Source: Gigaspora margarita
Taxonomy: Eukaryota > Glomeromycota > Glomeromycetes > Diversisporales > Gigasporaceae
Assembly: GCA_009809945.1 (NCBI GenBank)
Contig: WTPW01000065.1
Coordinates: 642,766 to 706,765, forward strand
Reading direction: 5' to 3'
Length of the DNA stretch: 64,000 nt
Every line of letters starts with the position of its first letter. The stretch's first letter is position 1. Below are positions 1-10,229 of the stretch, in pieces. Under the pieces are notes generated by a model. The model had not been told where the DNA came from. It saw nothing but the letters and a program-made list of their open reading frames with translations, and searched no databases. A program made the translations under genes and the position numbers.

Positions 1-150
1 TATTTGATTTGATCAAATTCAAATATACTTGATATTTGATTTGATCAAATTCAAATATACTTGATATTTGATTTGATCAAATTCAAATATACTTGATATT
101 TGATTTGATCAAATTCAAATATACTTGATATTTGATTTGATTTGAGTTTA
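1..150. repeat. 32-bp tandem repeat at window edge
   Basis: Four head-to-tail copies and a partial fifth of a 32-bp unit built around TTTGATTTGATCAAATTCAA. The unit is itself nearly palindromic about TGATCA. The copies are almost identical and the array is cut off by the window start, so its true length is unknown. Confidence 0.95.
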
Positions 151-408
151 AGGAACCCTATAGTTAACCATACAATAAACCAAAAAAGATACCAGAAATA
201 ATAAATCATATTATCTTAAAAGAGGCACCAAAATAACAAAACTTTTTAATGACAACTATAGTGATGACAGCAATATTATACCAGTAATGCAATAAAAACA
301 GCATTAGTAATGATGATACAACACCAAAAAAAAAACTATAATACCAGAAGTAACAATACCAAAAATCCAAAAATAATGACACTAATAACAATGATACAAG
401 AAACAATT
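151..408. other. AT-rich stretch with no recognised gene
   Basis: Simple A-rich sequence with irregular AATAC/ACCA runs. The only open frame is short, low-complexity and of phenylalanine/leucine composition, which is what A/T-rich DNA gives by chance. Nothing further is seen. Confidence 0.6.
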
Positions 409-977
409 ACATATGGGCGGATTTGACGCATATGATGATTATTTGAAATGTGACAAAATCAAAAATACAATAATTTTGGCCATAGCCAGATTATTTGGCT
501 CGATTTATAGTTATTTCCTTTTTAGATCACCTCACGGAAACCTTGCAAATCCAAAATAGGGGAACCGTTAAAGCCAGGTGCCTTTATATGTTTTTTATTA
601 TTTAATTAAAATTAGGTAAGGGTTAGTTAGAAGTTAGGGTTAGGGATGTCTTATAGGTAAAATTGCCTTCCTGGCATTTTTTATTAATGCTCCAAGACAG
701 GTTTAGATAATCGTTTCTTGTATTTTTGGTGTTTTCACTTTTTTTTCTTTGTTTTGTCTTGTCGGGCTAATCCGTGATGATCAAAATTTTACAATTTGAT
801 TGGTTGTCAGTCACGTGATGACACCTGGCTTTAACGGATCCCCAAAATAGGAAATCAAAATACAAAATAGGAAAGCAAAATCAAAACTTGATTGGTTTAT
901 ATTCACGCCAATCACAAAATTGATGTGCAATTCGAAAATATCACATTAATGAAAATGCGTTCAATCCGCCCATATGT
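409..977. mobile_element. CATATGGGCGG-ended MITE-like element, copy 1
   Basis: The ends are inverted copies of ACATATGGGCGGATT, followed by imperfect inversion towards GACGCAT/ATGCGTT. TA lies directly outside CATATG on both sides, consistent with a TA target duplication. There is no ORF. A second element with the same ends and related subterminal sequence lies at 39776-41245. Another inverted-repeat element (559-843) sits inside this one. A non-autonomous DNA transposon is the simplest reading; the superfamily is not certain. Confidence 0.75.
559..843. mobile_element. Nested inverted-repeat element, GTTAAAGCCAGG type
   Basis: Twenty-two-base inverted ends, GGGGAACCGTTAAAGCCAGG.. on the left and its complement on the right, with one mismatch. 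CCAAAATAGG flanks the element as a direct repeat (551-560 and 842-851), resembling an 8-10 bp target duplication of a hAT or Mutator-like element. The core carries TTAGGG-like repeats and a TCACGTGA palindrome. A degenerate single end of the same family is seen at about 39690-39716. Confidence 0.75.
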
Positions 978-1107
978 AAATGCTTGTTACTTAAAAGTAT
1001 AAATGTTAGTTAAACATATTAACTAAACAATAAAAGTAGAAAAAAAATCAAAAATGCAAAAAAATAATCATTATTAATAATAATCAGTTTATATATTTCT
1101 GTGATCA

Positions 1108-2034
1108 ATGTCCTGAAAGTTGATAGCATAGCGGTTATGCTCCCAGGATACAAATCGAAGGTTGCTAGTTCAATTCCCCTCAGAGGCGATAATGCAAAAA
1201 CCAGCTGGTTAAAAAGGAAATCTGTGAACCCGTGGTTTGTCAGCTGGCCAGAAAAACAAAGGGCTTAATTAGGCAATTCCTGTAGCTGGGTTGCAGGTAT
1301 GGCAGCTAGTATAGAACCTGCAGGTGAACTACTTAAATTAGGTACCAAAAGTGCACATGTGGCTAGATGCGTCCTCGTTTATAGTCTGGGTCTTCCGTCA
1401 GCGTTTATGGGTTGCCTTAATTGGGCAGTTACCGCGATCAAATCTGGGTGCGAAGCGAAATGAGTTAGAACCTGATTTGGATTAACCGAAGTCATGAGAC
1501 GTAATGCGAGGCCTAAGTCTGAGAAGATACTATATGAACTTGTGGCGCAATCATTCTGAGGTGGTGTCCGTTTGTACCAACATCGATCTGGTGATGACTG
1601 TCCAAAGTCGGTGTTGGGAGGGTAAAACTCAGTGCCCACCGGGCATTTGGGCAGTCTGAAATAGGGCTAGCCAGATGTATGCTTACCAAAATAGTTTAAT
1701 ATGTAAATTTGTTAATTAATATTTAATAAAGTATTAAAAGCACCCATAAGCAGGGTTGGCAATTTTACCGGCCAAACCAAATTTTTTGACTGGCCAAGGC
1801 CAATGGCTGGCCAAACCATTGGCCAATAGCCAAACTTTGCCAAAAGTTTCTGATTTATATCATATTAGCCAATCATATTACGAGCTTTGCTTATATAAAT
1901 ATTTGGCCATTCAGCCAAATAATTTTTTTTGCCCTTTTTGGCCATTGGCCTCAGCCATTGACTGCGGCCATTGGCCGGCCAAGTGGCCAAGTGACAACAC
2001 TGCCCGTAAGCATCCAGTGCAAGTTTAAAAAAAA
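1108..2034 (+). mobile_element. tRNA-derived SINE, copy 1 (interrupted)
   Basis: The head resembles a tRNA gene: a box A-like TAGCATAGCGGTTATGC near 1124 and a box B-like GGTTGCTAGTTCAATTCC near 1161. The body shares blocks with the copies at 28749 and 56351, for example AACCGAAGTCATGAGACG and GGTACCAAAAGTGCAC, but in a different order and with extra sequence. An A-rich tail ends at 2034. The 13-base direct repeat ATTTCTGTGATCA flanks the whole (1095-1107 and 2035-2047), as for target-primed retrotransposition. A 252-bp hAT-like element is inserted near its 3' end. No protein is encoded; mobilisation would depend on a LINE not seen here. Confidence 0.85.
1751..2002. mobile_element. hAT-like MITE nested in the SINE
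   Basis: Ends are CAGGGTTGGCAATTTT and the complement of CAGTGTTGTCACTTGG. The 8-bp target duplication is CCCATAAG on the left and CCCGTAAG on the right, one CpG transition apart. The interior is filled with GGCCAATGGCC-type palindromic motifs, like the subterminal transposase sites of hAT elements. A 90-codon open frame inside simply reads through these motifs and is not a gene. Confidence 0.85.
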
Positions 2035-2047
2035 ATTTCTGTGATCA

Positions 2048-2628
2048 GAAGTGCATAGTATACAAAATTATAAATTTCAAAAAAAAACAATATAACCAGA
2101 TTATCTTTACCTGATATAATTTATATTACTTTTAGAATGAAAATTAGTTAAATTATATATGTAAAATTTATTAATATATAACATTTATATAAAACTTTTA
2201 TCTAAATTTATGCTATATAGCATTTATATAAAATTTTTATCTAAATTTTAGAATATATAAAAAGTATATAATTATAATATATAAAATTTATTAATATTTA
2301 AAATTGGATATTAATAAATCGCAGATTGCTCTATTGCAGGTTAATATAATTAACCAATTAGATCACAGGATCTTTTATAACAAAAATGTATGAAAATTAG
2401 AAAAAATTACAAAAAAATCAAAAATTTTAAATATTTTGAAATTTCATTATATAAACTAGTCTTGTGCTTCTAATTAAAAGTTTTTAATCATGCTTTCTAA
2501 TTCTAACCTTAATACTAATCAAACCCTAATCTTAACTAATAATAATTTTATTTTTTTTAACTACAATATTGCAATCTGTTAAATTACTATATATATCTGA
2601 ATATAAGCAAATATCCTGAATCGGTGCA
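2048..2628. other. AT-rich stretch with no recognised gene
   Basis: Very AT-rich, with repeated TTTATATAAAATTTTTATCTAAATTT-like phrases (2170-2300) and a degenerate AACCCTAATC patch near 2520. No coding feature is seen. Confidence 0.6.
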
Positions 2629-2865
2629 GCTTGCTTCACAGTAATCAACACACCAGCACCCCACTTTACTAACAATCAATTTAATGACAGGCTTGTCTTA
2701 CAGTGACCAGCTCACTGATACTCAACTTACAGACAAGCTGACTTAATTGACAAGCTTATTTTAATTCACTGACAAGATTAATTTACTGACAATATTTTGA
2801 CAACAATATAATTCATTGACAGTATGCTTCACTGACAGTATATTTCACTTACAATACATTCCACT

Positions 2866-3644
2866 CAGTGTTGTACATTTTTGCTGGCCTACCTTTTTTT
2901 GTCATGTCCCAACATCCCAATGTCCCAGTGTTCCAAGTGTCCCAATTATGTCCCAAGTCTTAATAATTAATAAATTAATTTAAAAAAATATATGATTTTA
3001 TATTTTTCTAGGTGCTGAACACATTTCTAACAAAATTAAATTAGATTATCTTAATAAAATTTTAAGGGTAGAGGGTATGTAGATCATTTCTATTAATAAA
3101 CGAGTAACAAAAAATATTTTTACTGTGAATTTAAAAGTTGCTACATATAAAAGTTATTTTTTTACTAAATAAATTGATATTTATGTACTAAATAAAATTG
3201 TTTGTAATAAAAAATTACGCATATCCTAAAAATTTCATTAATTTTGAATAAAATTTGACAAAGTTTTTATAGTAACAACTTTTGCAGGGGCCAGGTCTAT
3301 TCTGCGGGGGCCACACAAATTGGCCAATCAAATCACGTGTAAACAATAAGTAAAATAGGGTCGCGAAGATAAAAACAGCTATATCTTATGTTCTACTGGG
3401 CCAATTTTAATGATTCAACCACCATTAGAATCAGAAAAACCTCCTTTACAATTTTATTGAAAAATTTAATATGGTTACTTAATAAAATTTTCTTTATTAT
3501 TAAATATAAAATTTTTAGTAACTAGTTTATTAATAGAATTGATCTACATACCCTCTACCCTTAAGTAATTTCAATTTAAAAAATTGTTCCAAAATGTCAC
3601 AAAATGTCCCAACTTATGTCCCAACTGTCCCATGTACAACACTG
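2866..3644. mobile_element. hAT-like MITE carrying a nested element
   Basis: Terminal repeats CAGTGTTGTACAT and its complement ATGTACAACACTG. The flanking octamers ATTCCACT and ATTCTACC match at six of eight positions, suggesting an aged 8-bp duplication. Subterminal repeats of ATGTCCCAA fill both ends, which is hAT-like. Without the 3062-3565 insert the element would be about 275 bp. Confidence 0.75.
3062..3565. mobile_element. Nested inverted-repeat element in a TTAA context
   Basis: Near-perfect inverted ends read TTAAGGGTAGAGGGTATG and continue to GTAGATCA. TTAA stands at both borders, so either a TTAA (piggyBac-like) or a TA target site is possible. The interior has GGGGCCA-containing sequence and GCCAATCAAATCACGTG, partly shared with 31055-31150. 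No ORF. Confidence 0.7.
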
Positions 3645-3918
3645 ATTCTACCCATTTTAGTATTTGCATGAGTAACCCAAAATTGATTTTGTAAATAATA
3701 TAAGTGTGTGAGTTAAAAATTTAGAGTTAGAGAGAGGCTATAGTGATAGAATGATGTTTATTATATGTAAAATTTCATTCCTCTATAAGAAAAATTTACC
3801 TTAAAGATATAGGTTGGTAGTGTAAAGGCATGGGTTTTGGTGACAGAATTAAACCCATATTTGGTACATAGAAGACTTGGATTGGTATGGATTTTTGGCA
3901 AATACATACAAGTAGATT

Positions 3919-4082
3919 AGGGTGCTAACATTTATTAGGTAATATTTTAGGAGGTGGGGTTAAGCAAAACCTTATCTCATATAAAAAAATTATAGCCAAT
4001 CAAATTTAGTTAAATATATTACCTGGGGTGGGGGTAAGCCTCTATAGTAAATAGATATTAGGTAATAAATATCAGTGCCCTT
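3919..4082. mobile_element. Short MITE with AGGGTGCT ends
   Basis: About 164 bp with imperfect inverted ends (AGGGTGCTAACATTTATTA against AGGGCACTGATATTTATTA) and internal TTAGGTAAT repeats. It lies inside foldback copy 1. Confidence 0.55.
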
Positions 4083-4690
4083 ACATAAATTTATATCAAC
4101 AATTAATACAATATGAACAAACTAATTGCACATGTATCAAAATTTTGTTTTTGTTAAGACAGCCAGAGCAGTTTCATTAGTGAAATTATGAGATATTGCA
4201 AATTTTTTAAAAAAAACATATATTGATCTTTCACTTTTCATGAAATAAGCCAATACATACTACTTTTAATATATATAATTGCATGAAATTAAGGTGCCAT
4301 TACATATGATATGACATATTATGCCACTTTCTCCATACCACTTTTTACTGTCAATACCTCTATATATACCACTCTGACCATGCCATTCTGTGAATTCCCA
4401 GACACTAACCTGTATCATACTCTGGACCACATTTTTATAGGGCTCCTGTTCATTTTTAATTAGTGCACAAGATCAATTTAAAATTAGTTTTTGAATATTT
4501 TCACATTTTTCTATATGTGTTCAGATTCTTTGTCAGGCTGATCTGGAATTGTCAAAATTTGCACTCTTTGATTGGCTATTTCCTCTCCAGGAGTTTGTAT
4601 TACCCTGCAAATAACTTATTAATGGAATGTATTGTCAGAAAATGCACTATTAGTGAAACATACTGTTAGTGAATTTTATTGTCATCAAAA

Positions 4691-4922
4691 TATGGGGGTG
4701 AGTCAGAGAAAAGAGACAAATTTTTTCTAAGTAGAAGTTTTCTTGACTTTAAACTTAAATATTGTAACAACTATATTAATAAATTTAATAAATTTTTTTT
4801 ATTTTAATCCTATATAATTTCTTAGCAAGTCTGATTAAATAATTGTAAAAAATTTTTAAATTTAAGATTAAAAAAATTTTACTAAAAATGATTTGTCCCT
4901 TTTCTACTGACTCACCCCCATA
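4691..4922. mobile_element. TA-flanked MITE, TGGGGGTGAGTCAG ends
   Basis: Perfect inverted ends TATGGGGGTGAGTCAG and CTGACTCACCCCCATA, continuing with matching GACAAA/TTTGTC blocks. TA at both borders suits a Tc1/mariner-type MITE. It interrupts the right arm of foldback copy 1. Confidence 0.8.
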
Positions 4923-5119
4923 TTGTCAGTAAATTAATCTTGTTGGTGAAATATACTGTTAGTAAATTAATTGTTAACAAAATAAGCTTGTTGATTAAGT
5001 TAGCTTGTCTGTAAATTGAGTGTTAGTGAACTAGTTATCTGTAAGAAAAGACTATTAGTAAATTGATTGTTGGTGAAGTGGGTGTTGGTGAATTGATTGT
5101 TGGTGAAATAATACGGACC

Positions 5120-5935
5120 CATCTAAAATAAGCTATTCCCTGATTTTTTTCCAAAATCTTAAAAAATTTGTTAGCAGTTGCTACATATAAAGTCTAAATT
5201 TTACTAAGTAAGTCTCAAAAGTGCCATTAAGTAAACATGTTCGGAACATCAAAATACACTTATAGTAAAAATTTGGTAACATTTCAATAGTGTTTATTAG
5301 TACATTTTTTAATTTTTAAAAAAATTTAAAAATTCAAAAGTAAGCTATCCCACGATTTTTTTTGTAATTTTTGCTCAAAAAAGGTAGCTTAATTTCAGAC
5401 ACATATAGTAACAAAATCCTTAAAATTTATGCAAAAAATTTATTTAGATATTTATAGTAAATTAAAATTACTTAATTATAATATATAAAATTTATAAATA
5501 TATAATATTTATATACTATATTTTTACAAAATAATGCACAGGGCATTATTCAAAATTTGGCCCAGAATAAGCTTAAATAAAGCCAAAATTCAAAATTATA
5601 CCTTTGCATATTATTTCATGAAAATACGTATGTTATTTTTAAAATTATTTTTATATAAGTTAAAATAGATTTTATATAAATTTTATATCAAATAATATAC
5701 AAATTTAACATATATAATTTATATAGTTTTTTATATAAAATTTATATAAAGTTGTAGATCTATGTATAGAAGTAGTACCATGCTGCAGTTCTTGGTACCA
5801 ACATATATGCTATGTACTCACAAATATAACTACAATTTAATTTGGCATCATATGCTAGTTATGTGATGAAGACAAAAAAGAATTGAAACTTGGGTATATA
5901 TAATATACTGTGATAGTGCATTCTTTACTTTAACA
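5120..5935. other. AT-rich stretch with no recognised gene
   Basis: Contains a short direct repeat, AAGCTATYCC followed by a T-run (5127 and 5344), and runs of TTTATATAAA near 5640-5760. Nothing coding was recognised. Confidence 0.55.
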
Positions 5936-6320
5936 AAACTCCTCACACATTTTCTATATTTGCTTTTTTCTACTTTTTCTACTTTTCTATTTATTTAGCT
6001 TATATTTCTTTAGCTTTTTTCATTTTTTTAGCTTACCTTCTTTAGCTTCCTTAGCTTTTCCTTTCTTTTTTTGGTATTGTCTACTTCTTTGGCTTCTCTA
6101 TTTCTTTAGCTTCTCTTTTTCTACTTCTTTGGCTTCTCAGCTTTTCGTTTTGTTCACTTTTTTAGCTTCTTTTATTCTTTAGCTTTTTTCATTATTTCTT
6201 TTTGCTTATCCTCCTTGCTCAATTCAACTAACGGGTAAATACCCTTTTTTTCCATTCTTTTTTTATTTCACTCAATATATAATCCCTTTTTTTTTCTCTA
6301 CTTTTTTTTTTTTAATATTC
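5936..6320. repeat. Poly-pyrimidine tract with TTTAGCTT repeats
   Basis: Nearly 400 bp in which the plus strand is almost all C and T, with TTTAGCTTY or TTTGGCTTY recurring about every 15-25 bases. It leads into the hairpin-repeat array at 6500-7130, whose spacers are also pyrimidine tracts. Confidence 0.8.
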
Positions 6321-6371
6321 TATAGAAATTCTAGGCAAGTTTTAAGTAAGAGATAAGGATACAGGCATATA

Positions 6372-6482
6372 CAGTTAGACCTTCCTAAATGCAAGTCGTT
6401 GGGCCAAACTTTTGATAGCTTGCATTTAGAGAACAATAAGAAAATTGCATTTAGAGGGGTTGCATTTAGAGAGGTCTAACTG
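6372..6482. mobile_element. pogo-like MITE, copy 1
   Basis: TA-flanked 111-bp element with ends CAGTTAGACCTTCCTAAATG and the complement of CAGTTAGACCTCTCTAAATG. Internal copies of TTGCATTTAGAG repeat the end motif. Terminal CAGT, a TA target and this TIR layout resemble pogo/Tigger-type elements. A second copy is at 54171-54342. Confidence 0.85.
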
Positions 6483-6499
6483 TACTGTATTCTGGTACA

Positions 6500-7135
6500 T
6501 TCCACTTTCTTTTTAGTAGCAAGTACAAGCTCAGCTATAGTATAGCACATTTTACTTGCTATATATACATAAGTATGACCAAGTATGAGCCCACATTATG
6601 TACAGTGCATTCTACGTATTGCACATGTGCATAGTAACAAACCAGATAATTTTTCTTTATTCTTTAATACTGTAAGTATAATTCTATACTATAATGTGGT
6701 GCATTTACTTGCTATACATATGCTTTTTTTAAAGTAACAAGTACAAGCCCAAGCATTAGTGTGGTGTATTCTACTTGCTATGCCTATATATAATAGTGAA
6801 CTAGGAACTTTGCATCATATAGGCATACTGACATACAAAATGATATTTCTTTTTTTTCTTTAAAGTTGCAAGTACAAGCCTATACTATAGTATAGTGCAT
6901 TCTATGTCAACAAGCAAAAGTGTTTTTTCTTCTTTCTTTAAAGTGACAAGTATGAGCCCTACTATGATGTAGTATATTTTATTTGCTACACATACATATT
7001 TTCTCTCTTTTTTTCTTTTTTTTCTAAGAGTTAGAATAATTATGTAATTTCTTTCTGTGATTTACTTTTTTTTAAAATAGCAAGTACAAGCCCATGCTAT
7101 AGTAGGGTATATTCTACTTGCTATACCATATAATA
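6500..7135. repeat. Array of seven degenerate ~45-bp hairpin repeats
   Basis: Seven related units are separated by T/C tracts; a typical unit is GCAAGTACAAGCCCATGCTA..TATTCTACTTGC, whose ends GCAAGTA and TACTTGC pair. Starts are near 6520, 6570, 6670, 6733, 6864, 6948 and 7080. The same unit occurs at 33610-33950 in a CpG-rich form (GTGCGGCGCATTC against GTGTGGTGTATTC here), so this copy appears to have decayed at CpG sites. The array belongs to a larger repeat that continues to 7791. Confidence 0.8.
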
Positions 7136-7791
7136 ATGATTTTTTTTCTTTTTTTTTTCTTTTTTTTTTTTGTAAAATGAGATCACAAGTCCTTGAGCTT
7201 TTGATTTCATAATAGGTCCCTAATTGCCCATTTTACTAGTTCCACTTGTATTATCTAATTATTAGAATTTTACTTTTTTTTTTTAATAGTAGTTAGGTGG
7301 GAATAGGTAGGACTATACATGAAAAGCCAGATCCAAATTAGGCATCAAAGAAAAAATGGGGTGGCAATTATTTTGCTGACAATCACTTCACTAACATAAC
7401 ATTTCACTAACTAATATTCACTAACAAGTTTATTTTACTGACAGTTTGTTTCACTAAAGCTCATTTTACTGACAAAGTAATTTTGGTCATTGTCATTAGG
7501 GTTAGGGTAGGGTCAGAGTAGAATTAGGGTTAAAGTTAGTGTGCTTTTTAAAAAAAACCTTGTTTGTGAAATGAGCTTGGGTGAAACAAACTGTTAGTAA
7601 AATGAACTTGTCAGTGAATATTTGTCAGTGAAATGTTATGTTAGTGAAATGATTGTTGGTGAAATAATACGGATCTGAAAAAATGCACTGCCAATTACAA
7701 TAATCTATCTAATCTTTAAATACTATATTAGGTTGTATAGACAAATGGGTAATCCTTATAATAATAGCTCTAGAGTGACTATTGTCAATAC
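7136..7791. repeat. Dispersed repeat family, copy A (host of the gypsy insertion)
   Basis: Sequence after the hairpin array (AGCCAGATCC.., ATTAGGCATC.., AGAGTGACTATTGTCAA) matches 33998-34280 block by block. It is interrupted by the foldback at 7364-7676 and then by the gypsy element. A third degraded copy is seen at about 18125-18230. Confidence 0.7.
7364..7676. repeat. Foldback element, copy 2 (compact)
   Basis: Two arms of about 110 bp pair almost base for base: left with TTCACTAACATAACATTTCA, right with TGAAATGTTATGTTAGTGAA. Each arm is a run of (T/A)TTCACTRACAA units. The loop (about 7485-7555) holds GGTCATTGTCATTAGGGTT and further TTAGGG-like repeats; the same core phrase occurs in the copies at 42372 and 49813. 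The borders AAAAAATGGGGTGGCAATTA and AAAAAATGCACTGCCAATTA look like an unusually long imperfect target duplication. Confidence 0.85.
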
Positions 7792-8459
7792 TGTTATCCT
7801 ATATCCACTTCTTTAAAGATAGTAGGTAACTAGAGCGACCTTAGACAGTGATCACTTTGTGTAACCTCACTTGTTACTGTGATTTAACTAAGTCAAAAGG
7901 CGTTTTTTAATAAAACTTAACAAAGAAGATTTTTGGCAATTTGCAATTACGAAAGAGGCTACAATTAAAAGTATATGAGGATACTAATAATTGTTTAATT
8001 TGTGTAGTAAATAAATATTTTATTTATTGAAAGAGTATGAAGACTCGATGTTGAACTTGGAGTCCACATCAGCTGCTTTTATATTTCACAAATGTAACGG
8101 GCTATATCTATTACATGTGCAATAAATGCTATATAGTATAAATAGTATAAATGTAATATATGAAATAAATGACATATGTGTTATAAATAAAATATAGAGT
8201 ATATATGCTATAAATATGACATGTTTTATAAATGCCATATATGCACTTTGGCGCGCAGTAGATCTCCTAGCCAATCAAATTACAGATCCTATACTTGATT
8301 GTTCATTGGATCCGATCTTGGCAACCAGTGGTCGTATAGGGATGATCTATAGCTCATTCGAACCGTCTTGGTGAGCTGAGTCGAATGGTAGTTGTTTTAT
8401 CGAATTAGATCATTGGATCGAGAGTAATGCCCGTTTTTGTGTATTTACATATGTCAACA
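7792..8459 (-). repeat. 3' LTR of the Ty3/gypsy element
   Basis: 668-bp direct repeat of 15984-16681, with TG...CA ends in element orientation. By eye the two LTRs differ at roughly fifteen to twenty bases plus two indels, the 5' LTR carrying two extra segments (about 30 bp in total). Many substitutions are C/T or G/A transitions, for example GAGCGACC/GAGTGACC. The LTRs include AT-rich stretches suitable for a promoter, but no element was identified with confidence. Confidence 0.95.
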
Positions 8460-8471
8460 TTCTCCTGGGCT
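8460..8471 (-). other. Probable polypurine tract
   Basis: In element orientation GCCCAGGAGAA lies directly before the 3' LTR, where the plus-strand primer is expected. It is only moderately purine-rich, so the call rests mainly on position. Confidence 0.45.
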
Positions 8472-8494
8472 TATTTTCGAATTCCATGAGAACT

Positions 8495-8899
8495 TTAGAA
8501 TAGGAAGACAAGGTCTGATGTATGGAGAGTCTTTATATTGGTCAAATTTAAGAATTTGGTTCGATAAATAGCTTCTATACCATATGGTGAAAAGATCTTG
8601 TAGGTCTGAGTAGAAGCTACTTCATAATGCTTAGTTAGGAGATTTGCCAAAACTGTACGTTGGGCTGGAGTTTTGGGTTTAGTTTCCAATATCTCTCCTA
8701 AGTAATAAGCATAGACCAAAGTTTTCATATGAATACTTTCACTACATCTTTGTCTTGCTATATTTTGTAAAATTCGATATACTGCTTGAACCTTCTTTTT
8801 AGTTTGATCCCTTCGATGATAGGCAGGAGGTTCTACAACAATATCAGCTGACTCTGTCTCAGATAACTCCTGCATAACTAACTCTAATACTGTGGTCAT
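8495..8899 (-). CDS. Accessory ORF downstream of integrase, 134 aa, unknown
   Basis: An intact ATG-to-stop frame lies between the integrase end and the 3' LTR, where some Ty3/gypsy elements carry a third ORF. The product starts MTTVLELVMQEL, is charged in its first half (ETESADIVVEPP, RRDQTKKK) and mostly helical-looking (VYRILQNIARQR, LVYAYYLGEIL). It has no signal peptide, membrane segment or cysteine motif, so it does not look like an envelope protein. Its intactness, when gag and pol are broken, is notable but could be chance at this length. I do not recognise the family. It could be a structural or regulatory accessory of the element, or a captured host fragment. Confidence 0.6.
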   Translation of the reverse strand: MTTVLELVMQELSETESADIVVEPPAYHRRDQTKKKVQAVYRILQNIARQRCSESIHMKTLVYAYYLGEILETKPKTPAQRTVLANLLTKHYEVASTQTYKIFSPYGIEAIYRTKFLNLTNIKTLHTSDLVFLF

Positions 8900-8968
8900 C
8901 TTTTTTAAATTGCTAAATATAGTAGAAAGAAATAAAATAAAAATAGAAAATGAAAAAAAAGAAATGTT

Positions 8969-10229
8969 CTATATAATGATCATGGGGTCCCATGTTTGAC
9001 AGGTATAGTACTTTTTTAGTAAATAGGCGTTTATTGGTGTTTCTAAGGTCTGTCCATCCATGGTATGAAGCTTGTAAACAGCTTGTGCCACTTTACTATA
9101 GATGAAATAGGGTCCTTTCCATTTCGGTAATAATTTGCCTGTGAAATGTTTATCTCTTGCAGCATCGTAACACAATACTTGTTCTTCTTTTTCAAATAGG
9201 CGTTTGACTTTCTTGAGCTTTCTATCCCAGTAGAACTTCTGGCATTGTTGAGATTTCTCAACATTCTTTTTTGCTTGGGCCCAATTGGCAGGTAAATCTT
9301 CTATAAGAGAGTATAATCTTGTTAAAAGATTTTCTTCTGAGTTTTCTTGTAATCCAAAGATGGGCAATTTTGGCTCTCTGCCATAAGCAAGTAAGAAGGG
9401 TGTGAACTTGGTAGTTGCATGTTTAGAACTTCTATAAGAGAACAGGACAGAAGGCATCAATTTATCCCATTCTGTATTGTCATTAGCTTTTTGCTAAGGA
9501 TTCACACAATGTTCTATTAAAATGTTCTACTAATCCATTTGTTTGTGGATGGTAGAGAGTAGTTAACAAGTGTTTAATTTGGAATTTCTGCATTAAGCCT
9601 TCAATGAGCAAATTATTAAAATGTGTTCCACGATCTGAAAGTATAAAATTAGGGCATCCATGTCTACAAATGATATCTTCGTAGATAAAATCAGCAGTTT
9701 GTTGAGCAGTGGCATTTGGTACTGCTTTAGCTTCAGGGTATTTAGTCATATAATCCATAGCAACGATTATATATTTATTTCCTTGGGCAGTAGAAGGGAG
9801 AGGTCCAACAAAGTCAATTCCAATTTTGTCAAAGGGTGCTTCTACTTTGATAGGATGAAGAGAGCCATGTTGTCGATATTTTCCTCTCTTTTGACAACTA
9901 TCACAAGTCTTTACATAATTTCAAATATTTTCATACATTTGAGGCCAATAGTATCGACTTTTGATTTTGTCAAACATTTTGTCAGTTCCAAAATGTGCTC
10001 CAAGAGGATGGTTGTGCATGAGGTACAATACAGCTTCAACCTTATGTTTTTGAATTACTTTTAGTAGGTCTTGGTTTTGGTTTTGTTTTCTTTTGTAAAG
10101 TTGGTTGTTTTTAATACAAAAGTATTGACTTTTTCTTTGTAATTGTTCTTTTTGGGTTTTTGTAAATTGGGAAGGGTAGGTGGCAGTTTCTAAAAATATT
10201 TTAATGTTTTGATAATGTTCAGGGTCCAT
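8969..10229 (-). pseudogene. Integrase region of gypsy pol (broken)
   Basis: The zinc-binding N-terminus has HNHPLGAH and, past an in-frame TGA (9921-9923), KTCDSC, making an H2C2 finger. The catalytic core follows with GIDFVGPLP (first Asp), FILSDRGTHF (second Asp) and HPQTNGLVEHFN (Glu). A one-base expansion of an A run near 9490 shifts the frame and creates a stop after CESLAKS. The C-terminal part resumes with FSYRSSKHATTKFTPF and ends with a GPY/F-type module (KWKGPYFI) and YLLKKYYTCQTWDP. The role in an intact element is insertion of the cDNA into the genome. As it stands the chain cannot be made as one protein. Confidence 0.92.

Larger units (their letters stand above)
2629..5119. repeat. 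Foldback element, copy 1 (large, multiply interrupted)
   Basis: Two arms in inverted orientation are made of irregular direct repeats of TTCACTGACAA/TTTACTGACAA (left, 2631-2860) and TTGTCAGTAAA/TTGTTGGTGAA (right, 4923-5112). The right end GGTGAAATAATACGGA matches the end of the copy at 7364-7676. The interior has been invaded by at least four smaller inverted-repeat elements (2866-3644, 3062-3565, 3919-4082, 4691-4922). No transposase was recognised. Related copies lie at 7364, 42372 and 49813. Confidence 0.75.

Noticed and set aside
1-150. CRISPR-like array or telomere
   Set aside because: Units abut with no spacers, and the unit is not a telomere word; it is a plain 32-bp tandem repeat.
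1124-1180. tRNA gene
   Set aside because: Box A/B-like sequence is present, but it is the head of a SINE: no acceptor-stem pairing was found, and the same head occurs with SINE bodies at 28755 and 56900.
7498-7540. Telomere or chromosome end
   Set aside because: TTAGGG-like words are few, imperfect and inside a foldback loop with unrelated sequence on both sides.
9660-10064. 134-codon plus-strand ORF
   Set aside because: It lies opposite integrase, which has a clear motif series on the minus strand.
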